From NCBI GenBank assembly GCA_023451855.1, contig JAEXXY010000310.1, forward strand, positions 1 through 7,897: 7,897 bases of DNA, written 5' to 3'. Of the stretch, positions 1-5,737 are shown one piece after another. The stretch is from Actinomycetes bacterium (GTDB taxonomy: Bacteria > Actinomycetota > Actinomycetes > Actinomycetales > Dermatophilaceae). Below the pieces are notes generated by a model. That model searched no databases, was not told the origin of the DNA, and was given only the letters and a program-made list of their open reading frames with translations. A program made the translations under genes and the position numbers. Every line of letters starts with the position of its first letter. Position 1 is the first letter of the stretch.

Positions 1-2
1 TG

Positions 3-521
3 GCCCGCACCGTGCGGCTGCTGGCCGACGTCGGCGTGCACCTGCGACTGCTCGACGCGCAGTCACGCGTCGCTCGCGTCATTCAGCTTGCGGATATCAC
101 ACCAGCAGAGACGACCACGACCACCCAACAGCCTCGGTCACCGCACGGCCCAACGCCAGACAAACACCCACATCCGGCGTGTGACGGGCCCTTCAGGCGC
201 ACCGGGCCGTCGCCCGGCTGGTCGGCCAGGGGCAGAGCCACGGGGTGCCCATCCCCGGAGCACCTCACCGCGTGTCCCGAGCCCGGTGTCCCCCTCGACA
301 ATGATCTGCCCGGTTCGGCGAAGAAGTCGTCGCGGTCCGTGACCTACGCTCGTCCGCGCCGCAACGCGCGTCACTGGGCACCCCTAAGCCCAGTGGAAGG
401 CCCAGCCGCCCACGGCTTGGGCCTTCGTCGGCAAGGAAGGCGGGTGATATGCGGGCCCTTGGCAGATCAGCCGGCCATGCCATGGACACGCCCCTCACCA
501 CCCGCTCCGCCCGGCCCGTGA
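3..521 (+). CDS. STAS-domain protein, C-terminal part (5' end outside window), with long low-complexity tail
   Basis: The frame is open from the left edge. Its first ~35 residues (bases 3 to about 113) read like the last helix-strand-helix of a STAS domain: a hydrophobic helix, then GVHLRLLDAQSRVARVIQLA, which matches the family pattern of a Gly-Val strand, a short loop, and a helix with V-x-R-V-hydrophobic. STAS proteins of this kind are cytoplasmic anti-sigma-factor antagonists that bind anti-sigma kinases in partner switching. After this segment the frame continues without a stop to 521 as ~135 Pro/Arg/Gly/Thr-rich residues with no recognisable domain and weaker codon bias. STAS proteins usually end soon after this helix. 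The tail is crossed by hairpins at 202-217 and 372-425, which would suit a transcript end better than coding sequence. Either the protein has an unusual disordered tail, or its ancestral stop was lost. The N-terminal phosphorylatable Ser/Thr region lies outside the window. A different alpha/beta domain is possible. Confidence 0.42.
   Translation, partial: ARTVRLLADVGVHLRLLDAQSRVARVIQLADITPAETTTTTQQPRSPHGPTPDKHPHPACDGPFRRTGPSPGWSARGRATGCPSPEHLTACPEPGVPLDNDLPGSAKKSSRSVTYARPRRNARHWAPLSPVEGPAAHGLGLRRQGRRVICGPLADQPAMPWTRPSPPAPPGP
202..217. terminator. GC-rich hairpin after STAS segment
   Basis: CCGGGC (202-207) and GCCCGG (212-217) form a perfect 6-bp all-GC stem around a CGTC loop. It lies about 90 bases past the end of the recognisable STAS segment. 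No T-tract follows, which is common for terminators in high-GC actinobacteria. Chance occurrence in GC-rich DNA is also possible. Confidence 0.25.
372..425. terminator. Two tandem hairpins, candidate terminator
   Basis: The first hairpin pairs CACTGGGC (372-379) with GCCCAGTG (388-395), a perfect 8-bp stem with an 8-nt loop. One base later a second runs from 397 to 425: AAGGCCCA pairs with TGGGCCTT (8 bp), and inside it GCCG pairs with CGGC across a CCCA loop with one bulged T. Two strong stems back to back are hard to explain by composition alone. They fit a transcription terminator (factor-independent without a U-tract, or an RNA 3'-end stabiliser) for the gene entering from the left. They lie inside the open frame ending at 521, which argues that the functional gene may end upstream. 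Confidence 0.45.
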
Positions 522-667
522 CCGACGCGGCTCCCCCGCCATGCAAGGAACATCCTCTAACCATCGCTCGGTGGGGTCACAGAGGTCTGATCGCGGCAGC
601 GCAGACGGCTGATCGTGACCGACGGAGATGCCATGGACCGGGGTGCGTGCATGGCCGCAAACTGTTT

Positions 668-691
668 GGTTCGCATTTCGACACCGGGCAT
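668..691 (+). promoter_or_regulatory. Possible SigB/SigF-type stress promoter
   Basis: GGTT (668-671) is followed after 14 bases by GGGCAT (686-691). This is close to the actinobacterial general-stress promoter pattern, GNNT/GGTT, 14-16 bases, GGGTA(T/C), with one mismatch in the -10 element (C for T). Transcription would begin near 698-700, giving the TTG start at 766 a ~65-base leader. The placement suits the downstream regulator, but a match of this size can occur by chance. Confidence 0.28.
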
Positions 692-752
692 GAAATCTCG
701 CGACGATGTGGGGAGCGGAGCGGCGTCGAATACACGGCCCGGGGACCCCGCT

Positions 753-760
753 AAAGGTGG
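753..760 (+). promoter_or_regulatory. Ribosome binding site deciding the TTG start at 766
   Basis: AAAGGTGG is a strong anti-16S match, 5 bases before TTG at 766. It overlaps the alternative GTG codon at 757, so that start would lack its own site. Confidence 0.55.
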
Positions 761-765
761 ATACC

Positions 766-1743
766 TTGCCCCGCGCCCTTGACCAGAACTGGCAGGCGAT
801 CGACGAGTTCGCCGAGGCTGCGCGCGCCCTGCAGGAACACAGCGTGCAAGGCGCGCACACCCCAGAGCTGATCTGTGACCTCGCCGCGAAGCTGCTGCGC
901 GCGGACCACGCCTCCATCGCCGGCAACGACGGTGGACGCATCAGGACCATCGCGGCCACGAGCAGCGTCCCCGCGATGGTGGACACCATCCGGGACGAGG
1001 AACACGAGGGGCCCATCCGTGATGCCCTGAGCAGCGGCGTGACCGTCCGCGTGGATGACCTCGGCAGCGACCCGCGGTGGCCTCGGCTGGGGCCGCGGGT
1101 GGTTAGTGAGGTGGACGTCCGCAGCCTCCTGGCCTACGTGATGCCGGTCGGTGAGAGTGGCCATGCGTCGCTGAACGTGTTCGCGGCGCGCCCCGGCGCA
1201 TTCACCTCCGAACACGAGTCGCTGATGACGATCTTCGGCGCCATCGCCACCGCCACAGTGCGCGCTCTGCGTCTGCAGGACGACGTTGAGAACTTCAAGG
1301 TGGCGCTGCGGACAAGTCGACGCATCGGGGTCGCCCTCGGGATCGTCATGACGACGCAACGGCGAACGCTCGACGATGCTTGGCAGTTGATGGTGAAGGA
1401 AAGCCAGAACCGCAACATCAAGGTCTCCGTCCTGGCCGAGACCGTGATCCACACCGGCGGATTCGACGCCCCGCTCGGTGAGCGGCGCAAGCCCGTGAGC
1501 CCGATCGTCCGTGCCGCCGCAGAGCCGGCCACCCGCAGATCTACGACTGGGGCGCCGCCCTGCGCCCTCGGTCGACATCACCGGAAAGCCACCGCGGACA
1601 CAGCGGGACCTGCAACCCTTCAATGGCCGCCGCCGTCACCCCAGCCGGGCGCCGGTGTCTCAGCTCCCACTGAGGCGGCTGGCGTTTGGGCCGCCGCTCC
1701 CTCCACCCTTCCAGCGGCGGTGCCGGCGCGTGATCGCCAGTGA
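766..1743 (+). CDS. GAF and ANTAR domain regulatory protein (transcription antiterminator)
   Basis: This is a cytoplasmic regulator. The GAF domain (about residues 32-170) would sense a ligand or redox signal. The ANTAR domain (about 172-231) binds paired RNA hairpins in target transcripts and prevents termination. The ANTAR match is clear: RRIGVALGIVM, then T-L-D-D-A-W-Q-L-M, then ESQNRN-I-K-V and A-E-T-V-I-x-T-G, as in the family's three-helix bundle. The N-terminal segment (A-I-D-E-F-A-E-A-A-R-A-L-Q) is helical. The TTG start at 766 is preferred because AAAGGTGG (753-760) lies 5 bases upstream. GTG at 757 and ATG at 706 are in-frame alternatives with poorer sites. From the TTG the protein is 325 residues. 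The domain ends near residue 231, where most relatives stop, and a ~94-residue Pro/Ala/Arg-rich tail follows. A TGA in each of the other two frames (1479-1481 and 1496-1498) would end the protein normally after a single frameshift, so the tail may be spurious or acquired. No phosphoacceptor receiver domain is present. Targets are unknown. Confidence 0.85.
   Translation: MPRALDQNWQAIDEFAEAARALQEHSVQGAHTPELICDLAAKLLRADHASIAGNDGGRIRTIAATSSVPAMVDTIRDEEHEGPIRDALSSGVTVRVDDLGSDPRWPRLGPRVVSEVDVRSLLAYVMPVGESGHASLNVFAARPGAFTSEHESLMTIFGAIATATVRALRLQDDVENFKVALRTSRRIGVALGIVMTTQRRTLDDAWQLMVKESQNRNIKVSVLAETVIHTGGFDAPLGERRKPVSPIVRAAAEPATRRSTTGAPPCALGRHHRKATADTAGPATLQWPPPSPQPGAGVSAPTEAAGVWAAAPSTLPAAVPARDRQ
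1641..1682. repeat. Nested inverted repeat inside ANTAR gene tail
   Basis: CTCAG (1659-1663) pairs with CTGAG (1670-1674) around CTCCCA. Outside it, CCAGCCG (1641-1647) pairs with the segment at 1676-1682. It lies in the doubtful C-terminal tail of the GAF-ANTAR frame and could be a terminator if the true gene ends upstream. Confidence 0.25.
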
Positions 1744-2038
1744 AATACGCGCCAATTGGTCGGATGCCTTCCTCCACAGCAGGGGCCAGTTGGCGTCAAA
1801 GAGATGACAGGGAGTGAACCCCCCGAGCAGGCTTGATCACTGACACGCCCGCGCAACTCAGGATCGACACTGCCGCAAAAGCGCCGGACAACGCCCGGAC
1901 ATGCTGCCGAGCGCCCGTGCCCATGTGAGTGCTCCCCACGCAGATGCGAGCTTCACTCCGCCTACGCGACTGCGTGGCATACCCTGAACGAGGGCAGCGG
2001 ATCACACCCAGGATTCGCTGGGGCTGAGGGGCGGCGGC
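1744..2038. other. Intergenic stretch with imperfect inverted repeat 1750-1795
   Basis: No gene is recognised on either strand. Just after the stop of the regulator gene, CGCCAATTGG (1750-1759) can pair along its whole length with CCAGTTGGCG (1786-1795), with one G-U pair and a 26-base loop. It could be a weak terminator or a binding site. CCGGACA is repeated directly at 1884-1890 and 1895-1901. The promoter of the gene at 2039 should lie here, but no clear -35/-10 pair was found. GAGGGG (2026-2031) is that gene's ribosome binding site. Confidence 0.35.
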
Positions 2039-2440
2039 ATGACGTCATCAGAGGTCGCAGGCGGCAAGGTCGAGCGCGCCTCCGTCTCCTCGGATGTTGT
2101 CCCCGCTCTGGGACGCCTCGCGGAAGCAGCACTGCAGGCCGCGGCTGCCAAACTGTCGCACAAGGTCGATGATTGGATTCGCAAGGTCGAAGAGTACGCG
2201 GCCTTCGAGGGAGCGACCGGGAGAGCGGTCATTGAGGGACTGAAGGCTCACCTGCTGGGAAAGAACCCCGTTTGGGCGGCGATGAAGGGCGCGTGGTCGG
2301 GGGCCAGCGTCCCGCTCAGGCTGGTCGCCGTGCTTGTCCTACTGCTTATGCTGCTGCTTGCCCCGGTGGTGTTGTTGCTATTGCTCCTCGGGCTCCTCGT
2401 CGCCGCAATCGTTGCAGGCATTCGAGCCGCCACTCGGTGA
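2039..2440 (+). CDS. Hypothetical protein with Leu-rich C-terminal membrane segment
   Basis: This 133-residue protein belongs to no family I can name. Residues 1-90 are soluble and mostly helical. They include an Ala-rich amphipathic stretch (26-38), a charged segment with K-V-D-D-W-I-R-K-V-E-E-Y (42-53), and a Gly/Trp-containing linker (74-90). Residues 91-127 are almost wholly Leu/Val/Ala with one central Pro109: either two short membrane helices forming a hairpin or one long helix. The tail is short and basic (R-A-A-T-R), which suggests a tail-anchored protein. The ATG at 2039 is supported by GAGGGG 7 bases upstream, and codon bias is consistent with a real gene. It is monocistronic as seen and converges with the lipoprotein gene at 2654-3055. 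The soluble part could be a membrane-tethered adaptor. No enzymatic motif is visible. Confidence 0.7.
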   Translation: MTSSEVAGGKVERASVSSDVVPALGRLAEAALQAAAAKLSHKVDDWIRKVEEYAAFEGATGRAVIEGLKAHLLGKNPVWAAMKGAWSGASVPLRLVAVLVLLLMLLLAPVVLLLLLLGLLVAAIVAGIRAATR

Positions 2441-2497
2441 CTTCTCGGCGCATCCACGCTGCGTCATGTCGCTGCCTGGGTCGCTCGCATGCCACTC

Positions 2498-2515
2498 GTC
2501 GGACAACCGTCCGAC
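2498..2515. terminator. Hairpin between convergent genes, candidate terminator
   Basis: GTCGGAC (2498-2504) and GTCCGAC (2509-2515) form a perfect 7-bp stem with an AACC tetraloop, about 57 bases after the stop of the 2039 gene. It is symmetric, so it could act on either strand. There is no T-tract. Confidence 0.4.
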
Positions 2516-2592
2516 CATCAGCGTGAGGCGTTTACCGCTCATGCCGCTGCGCGGACCTGGCGAGGCCCTCAAACGAAGCTGGGCAACGGATC

Positions 2593-2611
2593 GCAGTCTG
2601 CAGCTGACTGC
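2593..2611. terminator. Hairpin downstream of lipoprotein gene
   Basis: GCAGTC (2593-2598) pairs with GACTGC (2606-2611) across a 7-base loop, about 43 bases past the stop of the minus-strand lipoprotein gene at 2654. It is a candidate terminator for that gene. The stem is short. Confidence 0.28.
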
Positions 2612-2653
2612 CAGCGACCGCCCCGTGCACTCCGTTGTTCACTCGAAGCAGGC

Positions 2654-3055
2654 TCAGGCAAGAGTGAGTTCGGCACGGCCTTCGAGGTCACCGAAGGTCA
2701 CCACATACTTCGTGCTCTTGACAGTGCACTGCCAAACAGGGCCCGGACCATCCGAGCGCGCGGGTGTACATCCAAGGCCGCGGAGGCTCTCGCCCGCAGC
2801 CTTCACATCGTGCACTCTGAGCTGGACGAAGTATCCGTCCCCGCCGGCACAGCCATCCATGCGCTCGGGCCGCGACAGGTCGGGAACTCCCTGATCCACC
2901 TGCTCGGCCGCCTGATTGATTAAGGGCCGGACGTCATCGCCGCAACTCTCGTGCGGCCCGCCGTCTGGACTGACGCAACCTCCGACCATCACGGCAAGGA
3001 CTAGGCCCGGCAGAGTCATGCGAGGGCGGAACCTTCGCGACACAGCTGCACGCAT
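2654..3055 (-). CDS. Putative small secreted lipoprotein
   Basis: This 133-residue protein has a typical lipoprotein signal: a basic N-region (R-A-A-V-S-R-R-F-R-P-R), a hydrophobic core (L-P-G-L-V-L-A-V-M), and a lipobox V-G-G-C with Cys27 as the expected lipidated residue. It would be anchored on the outer face of the cytoplasmic membrane. The mature part has four more cysteines (38, 69, 96, 110), enough for two disulfides. It ends in a strand-rich section (V-W-Q-C-T-V-K-S-T-K-Y-V-V-T-F). No named domain is recognised. The ATG at 3055 is chosen because GGAAGGA (complement of 3062-3068) sits 6 bases upstream and the signal peptide then has normal length. An ATG 16 codons upstream (3103) lacks these features. 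A plus-strand ORF overlaps (2489-2923) but shows no domain or signal, so the minus strand is preferred. Function is unknown. Confidence 0.68.
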   Translation of the reverse strand: MRAAVSRRFRPRMTLPGLVLAVMVGGCVSPDGGPHESCGDDVRPLINQAAEQVDQGVPDLSRPERMDGCAGGDGYFVQLRVHDVKAAGESLRGLGCTPARSDGPGPVWQCTVKSTKYVVTFGDLEGRAELTLA

Positions 3056-3183
3056 GGACGATCCTTCCGCGAAGCGCCTCACGCGCGGCGAAACATAGAG
3101 CACAGCTGACAGAGGACCACCAAGACAGCCTGCCTGAACGCGATGCCGGACGCACGCACATGCCGCTGTCCGCGCGGTCCTGC

Positions 3184-3208
3184 CGATGAGAGGTAGATCC
3201 GTTCATCG
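3184..3208. promoter_or_regulatory. Inverted repeat in divergent intergenic region
   Basis: CGATGA (3184-3189) and TCATCG (3203-3208) are perfect inverted copies separated by 13 bases. They lie between the divergent lipoprotein and sulfatase genes. It may be a regulator-binding site, but two 6-base arms are weak evidence. Confidence 0.22.
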
Positions 3209-3315
3209 ACCGAGAGTGGAGTTGAGCGACTCACGGCGTACAACATCATGGGGATTCCCGCCACCCGCACTAGAGCCAACTTGCCGCTCGTCCGCAGAGC
3301 CTCCCGGCCTTGGTC

Positions 3316-3337
3316 GTGCCGCGCAGAGCGCGGGCAC
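3316..3337. repeat. Strong GC hairpin upstream of sulfatase
   Basis: GTGCC-GCGC (3316-3324) pairs with GCGC-GGCAC (3328-3331, 3333-3337) around an AGA loop. This gives 9 pairs with one bulged G at 3332. It could be a terminator, a leader structure or a chance GC-rich fold. Confidence 0.3.
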
Positions 3338-3453
3338 GCAAGACAAGGGGACGTTCTGCCGACGGAGGACGGACGGCTCACCGAGCCGGCACCCGTCCGA
3401 CGACCAGCGTCGCCTCGATACCGACGGGCGCGGGCGGTGCTCGTTCAGCCGGT

Positions 3454-3470
3454 TCACCCGTATGGGGTGA
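3454..3470. promoter_or_regulatory. Operator-like inverted repeat 6-5-6 before sulfatase
   Basis: TCACCC (3454-3459), spacer GTATG, GGGTGA (3465-3470) form a perfect inverted repeat of 17 bases, about 100 bases before the GTG start at 3572. Its size and symmetry resemble the site of a dimeric helix-turn-helix repressor. No regulator gene is adjacent, so the partner is unknown. Confidence 0.35.
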
Positions 3471-3571
3471 TGTCGCCGCTCTCTGGGTGCTCGACGGTGG
3501 ACCGCAAGGACGTCGCACTCCCCCTGGGCGCAGCGCGGCGTCATGGTCTCGGCACCGGGGAAGTGGTCGTG

Positions 3572-5374
3572 GTGAGCAAGGTCGATTCGTTGAGCACGCT
3601 CGAGGACTGGGAGGGCTTTTTCGACTCCTTCAAGGCGAGCCTCGCGCCGGTCGCACTGGAGGCGGGGCCGAGCATCAGCGTGGTCGAGCCGGCCGAGACG
3701 ATCCATCCGGAGCAGACGGCGTGGGCGCGCCAGATGGCGCGACGCATCTACGAGCCGGTGGAGGGGAGGGTCTTCGTCGCCCACGGCTACCAGCTGTGCT
3801 CGACCGTGATGCTCGTGGGCGACGACGGTGTCGTTATCGTCGACCCGGGCGAGTCGGACACGTCCTCGGCGGAGCTGATGGCGGACTTCCGGAAGTTCAG
3901 CGATCTGCCGGTCAAGGGCGTCATCTTCACCCACCGCCACCCCGACCACTGCTACTCGCTGAGCGGGATCGGCGTCACGCGCGAGGCGGTCGAGGCCGGC
4001 GACGTCGAGATCATCGCCCACGAGACTTTCGAGGAGTGGCTGATCAACGACTCCGGCCTGATCGGGCCGATCCTCACGGCGCGGACCAGCCTGGTGCCGT
4101 ACGCCGGCTTCGGGCCGGAGGGCGTCATCCAGGGTGGGCTCGGCCCGTTCCCGAAGCCAGGCACCAAGACCACCCACATGCCCACCCGGACCGTCGGTGA
4201 CGTGACCGAGATCGACATCGCCGGGCTGCACATCGTGGCCTTCCACGCCTACGGCGACGCCCAGGACGAGATCGACCTCTGGCTGCCCGAGCTGCGGCAC
4301 GTGCACGGCTCCGAGACCATCCAGGGCGAGTCGTTCCCCAACCTCTACACGCTGCGGGGGACGGCGTACCGCGACGTCGAGGCCTGGCGAGCCGGTGTCG
4401 ATACGCTGCTCTCCTACGCCGTGGACGCCGACTCCTACTCCGGCTCGCACATGCGGCCCTGGGTCGGCAACGAGTTCATCGTCGAGCGCATCACGAACTA
4501 CCGCGACGCGATCCAGTTCCTCCACGACCAGTCGATCCGACAGATCAACCAGGGCGCCACCGGACCGGAGTTGGTCGACCTCGTGGCCAAGCGGCTGCCC
4601 GCCCACCTGCGCGACGATCCCTGGCTGCAGCCCTACTACGGCGCACCTGAGCATTGTGTGCGGGCGATCTACGACGGGACGGTGGGCTGGTTCACCGGCG
4701 ACGCCACCGAGCTCGCGGCACCCCTGCACGCCGACCGCGCCCGCAGATACGTCGAGGCCCTCGGCGGTCGGGACGCCGTGCTCGAGCAGGCGCAGCGCGC
4801 TCACGACGAGGGCGAGTACGGCTGGGCCGCCGAGCTGCTGACCCATCTGGTGCGCGCCGACACCAGTGACACCAAGGCCCGCCAGGCCAAGGCGGACGCG
4901 TTGCGACAGTGGGGCTTCCGGCAGAAGAACATCTACTGGCGCGCGATGGCCATCGGCGGCGCCAACGAGCTCGAGGACTCGATCGACTACTCCCAGACCT
5001 ACGAGTTCCAGCCCCCCGACGTCCTGAGCGCCATTCCCCCCGCGCACATCGTCGCCGGCCTGCGGGTCCGCCTGGACGCCGACAAGGCCCGCGACACCGA
5101 CCTCACGGTGGCGTTCCGGTTCGCCGACATCGGCGAGTCCTGTGCCGTCCAGCTGCGCCGGGGGGTGGCCGTCTTCCACGACACGGCCCCCGACGGGGTT
5201 GATGCCACCATCGCGATCGATGCGGCCCGCGTCCGCGACCTGAGCGCGGACTTCGCCGACGCCGACGCCGTTCTGGCCGCCGCGACCGACGTGACGAATC
5301 CGGAGGTCGCCCGCTCCTTCTTCGGCTACTTCGACCCGATTCCGACGACACCGGTCCGGCTCGTCGCCCGCTGA
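3572..5374 (+). CDS. Alkyl sulfatase, SdsA/BDS1-type metallo-beta-lactamase-fold hydrolase
   Basis: The enzyme is expected to cleave alkyl sulfate esters to alcohol plus sulfate, using two zinc ions. From GTG 3572 it has 600 residues. The metallo-beta-lactamase domain (about 65-300) has S-T-V-M-L-V then V-I-V-D-P-G-E, and the metal motif H121-R-H-P-D-H126. Acidic residues at D232/E233 and E248 lie where the family supplies carboxylate ligands. N-L-Y-T-L-R-G (257-263), H293 in S-G-S-H-M-R-P-W-V-G-N, and the dimerisation domain (about 300-465: R-I-T-N-Y-R-D, Y-Y-G, V-G-W-F-T-G, ending W-R-A-M-A-I-G-G-A-N-E-L) are diagnostic. The end (about 480-600) is the SCP2-like lipid-binding domain. No signal peptide is seen, so it is probably cytoplasmic, unlike secreted Pseudomonas SdsA1. 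The GTG has GGGGAAG (3557-3563) upstream. GTG 3569 and ATG 3470 are alternatives. The usual T-H-S-H-x-D-H-F-G-G is T-H-R-H-P-D-H-C-Y-S here, so substrate range may differ. Codons are strongly GC-biased at position three, more than in neighbouring genes. Confidence 0.9.
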   Translation: MSKVDSLSTLEDWEGFFDSFKASLAPVALEAGPSISVVEPAETIHPEQTAWARQMARRIYEPVEGRVFVAHGYQLCSTVMLVGDDGVVIVDPGESDTSSAELMADFRKFSDLPVKGVIFTHRHPDHCYSLSGIGVTREAVEAGDVEIIAHETFEEWLINDSGLIGPILTARTSLVPYAGFGPEGVIQGGLGPFPKPGTKTTHMPTRTVGDVTEIDIAGLHIVAFHAYGDAQDEIDLWLPELRHVHGSETIQGESFPNLYTLRGTAYRDVEAWRAGVDTLLSYAVDADSYSGSHMRPWVGNEFIVERITNYRDAIQFLHDQSIRQINQGATGPELVDLVAKRLPAHLRDDPWLQPYYGAPEHCVRAIYDGTVGWFTGDATELAAPLHADRARRYVEALGGRDAVLEQAQRAHDEGEYGWAAELLTHLVRADTSDTKARQAKADALRQWGFRQKNIYWRAMAIGGANELEDSIDYSQTYEFQPPDVLSAIPPAHIVAGLRVRLDADKARDTDLTVAFRFADIGESCAVQLRRGVAVFHDTAPDGVDATIAIDAARVRDLSADFADADAVLAAATDVTNPEVARSFFGYFDPIPTTPVRLVAR

Positions 5375-5378
5375 GGCC

Positions 5379-5405
5379 GGATCCCGACCGTCGACGGGTT
5401 GATCC
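5379..5405 (+). terminator. Inverted repeat just after sulfatase stop
   Basis: GGATC (5379-5383) pairs with GATCC (5401-5405). CCG next to the left arm pairs with CGG near the right arm, leaving a small bulge. The centre holds the palindrome CCGTCGACGG. It begins 5 bases after the stop codon, as expected of a terminator. Confidence 0.4.
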
Positions 5406-5586
5406 GCAGCGGGTGAGGCCCGCACCGCCGATGGGTGTCCAGCCGGTGCTGTTCGGCTGTGGTGTTGCTGGCGGGTGCACTTTCCGGCCTTCGTCATGCC
5501 CAGCCTGCGGGCCTGGGCCAGATCGGGATGGGACCCGGCCACGGCGGCGTGTCTTGAGGTCGCCTCTGTAACAACGGCGCCCGTGG

Positions 5587-5613
5587 CGCGACCGGTTAGT
5601 CGCGAAGGCTTCG
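5587..5613. repeat. Two adjoining short inverted repeats
   Basis: CGCGAC (5587-5592) pairs with GTCGCG (5599-5604) around CGGTTA. The next 11 bases (5603-5613) are CGAAG-G-CTTCG, a near-complete palindrome. The two stems share bases, so they could form alternative structures. Role unknown. Confidence 0.25.
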
Positions 5614-5663
5614 GCGCCCTCCGAGCGGCGGCGTCTTTCGTGTGTCGCCATACTCCTCCAGCC

Positions 5664-5679
5664 GGCACGTGCACATGCC
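5664..5679. promoter_or_regulatory. 16-bp imperfect palindrome, possible binding site
   Basis: GGCACGTGCACATGCC is symmetric about the central GTGCAC with 7 of 8 position pairs matching. It could bind a dimeric regulator. It lies about 310 bases before the DUF1269 gene with no regulator gene nearby. Confidence 0.22.
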
Positions 5680-5737
5680 ACGCAGCGTTCCCACCGCGTG
5701 TGGCTCGGACTTGGGGGGCGGTCCTCACATCCCCCGG

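Larger units (their letters stand above)
426..765. other. Stretch upstream of GAF-ANTAR gene, no convincing gene
   Basis: No recognisable protein is seen on either strand. Two short plus-strand ORFs with fair ribosome binding sites exist: 449-754, with AAGGAAGG at 433-440, and 633-782, with GGAG at 624-627. Their products resemble no family and have no clear coding bias, so neither is called. The stretch probably holds the promoter and 5' leader of the downstream regulator gene. Confidence 0.4.
3056..3571. other. Long divergent intergenic region before the sulfatase
   Basis: About 516 bases without a convincing gene separate the minus-strand lipoprotein from the sulfatase start used here. 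The sulfatase frame stays open back to 3248, but the ~108 residues it would add are Arg/Pro-rich with no domain and no signal peptide. The region carries three inverted repeats (3184-3208, 3316-3337, 3454-3470) and presumably both promoters. No good -35/-10 pair could be picked by eye. Confidence 0.4.

Noticed and set aside
449..754. 101-residue plus-strand ORF with a good AAGGAAGG site
   Set aside because: The product has no family resemblance or coding bias and it runs into the regulator start. The ribosome-site match alone is not enough.
633..782. 49-residue ORF with GGAG site overlapping the GAF-ANTAR start, considered as a leader peptide
   Set aside because: No leader-like residue run or attenuator structure, and the best promoter candidate lies inside it.
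2489..2923. 144-residue plus-strand ORF overlapping the lipoprotein
   Set aside because: No domain or good start signal. The opposite strand has a clear signal peptide, lipobox and ribosome binding site.
3203..5728. 841-residue minus-strand open frame opposite the sulfatase
   Set aside because: It is the antisense of a strongly GC3-biased gene, which creates long stop-free shadow frames. The product is Arg/Gly/Val-rich without a domain.
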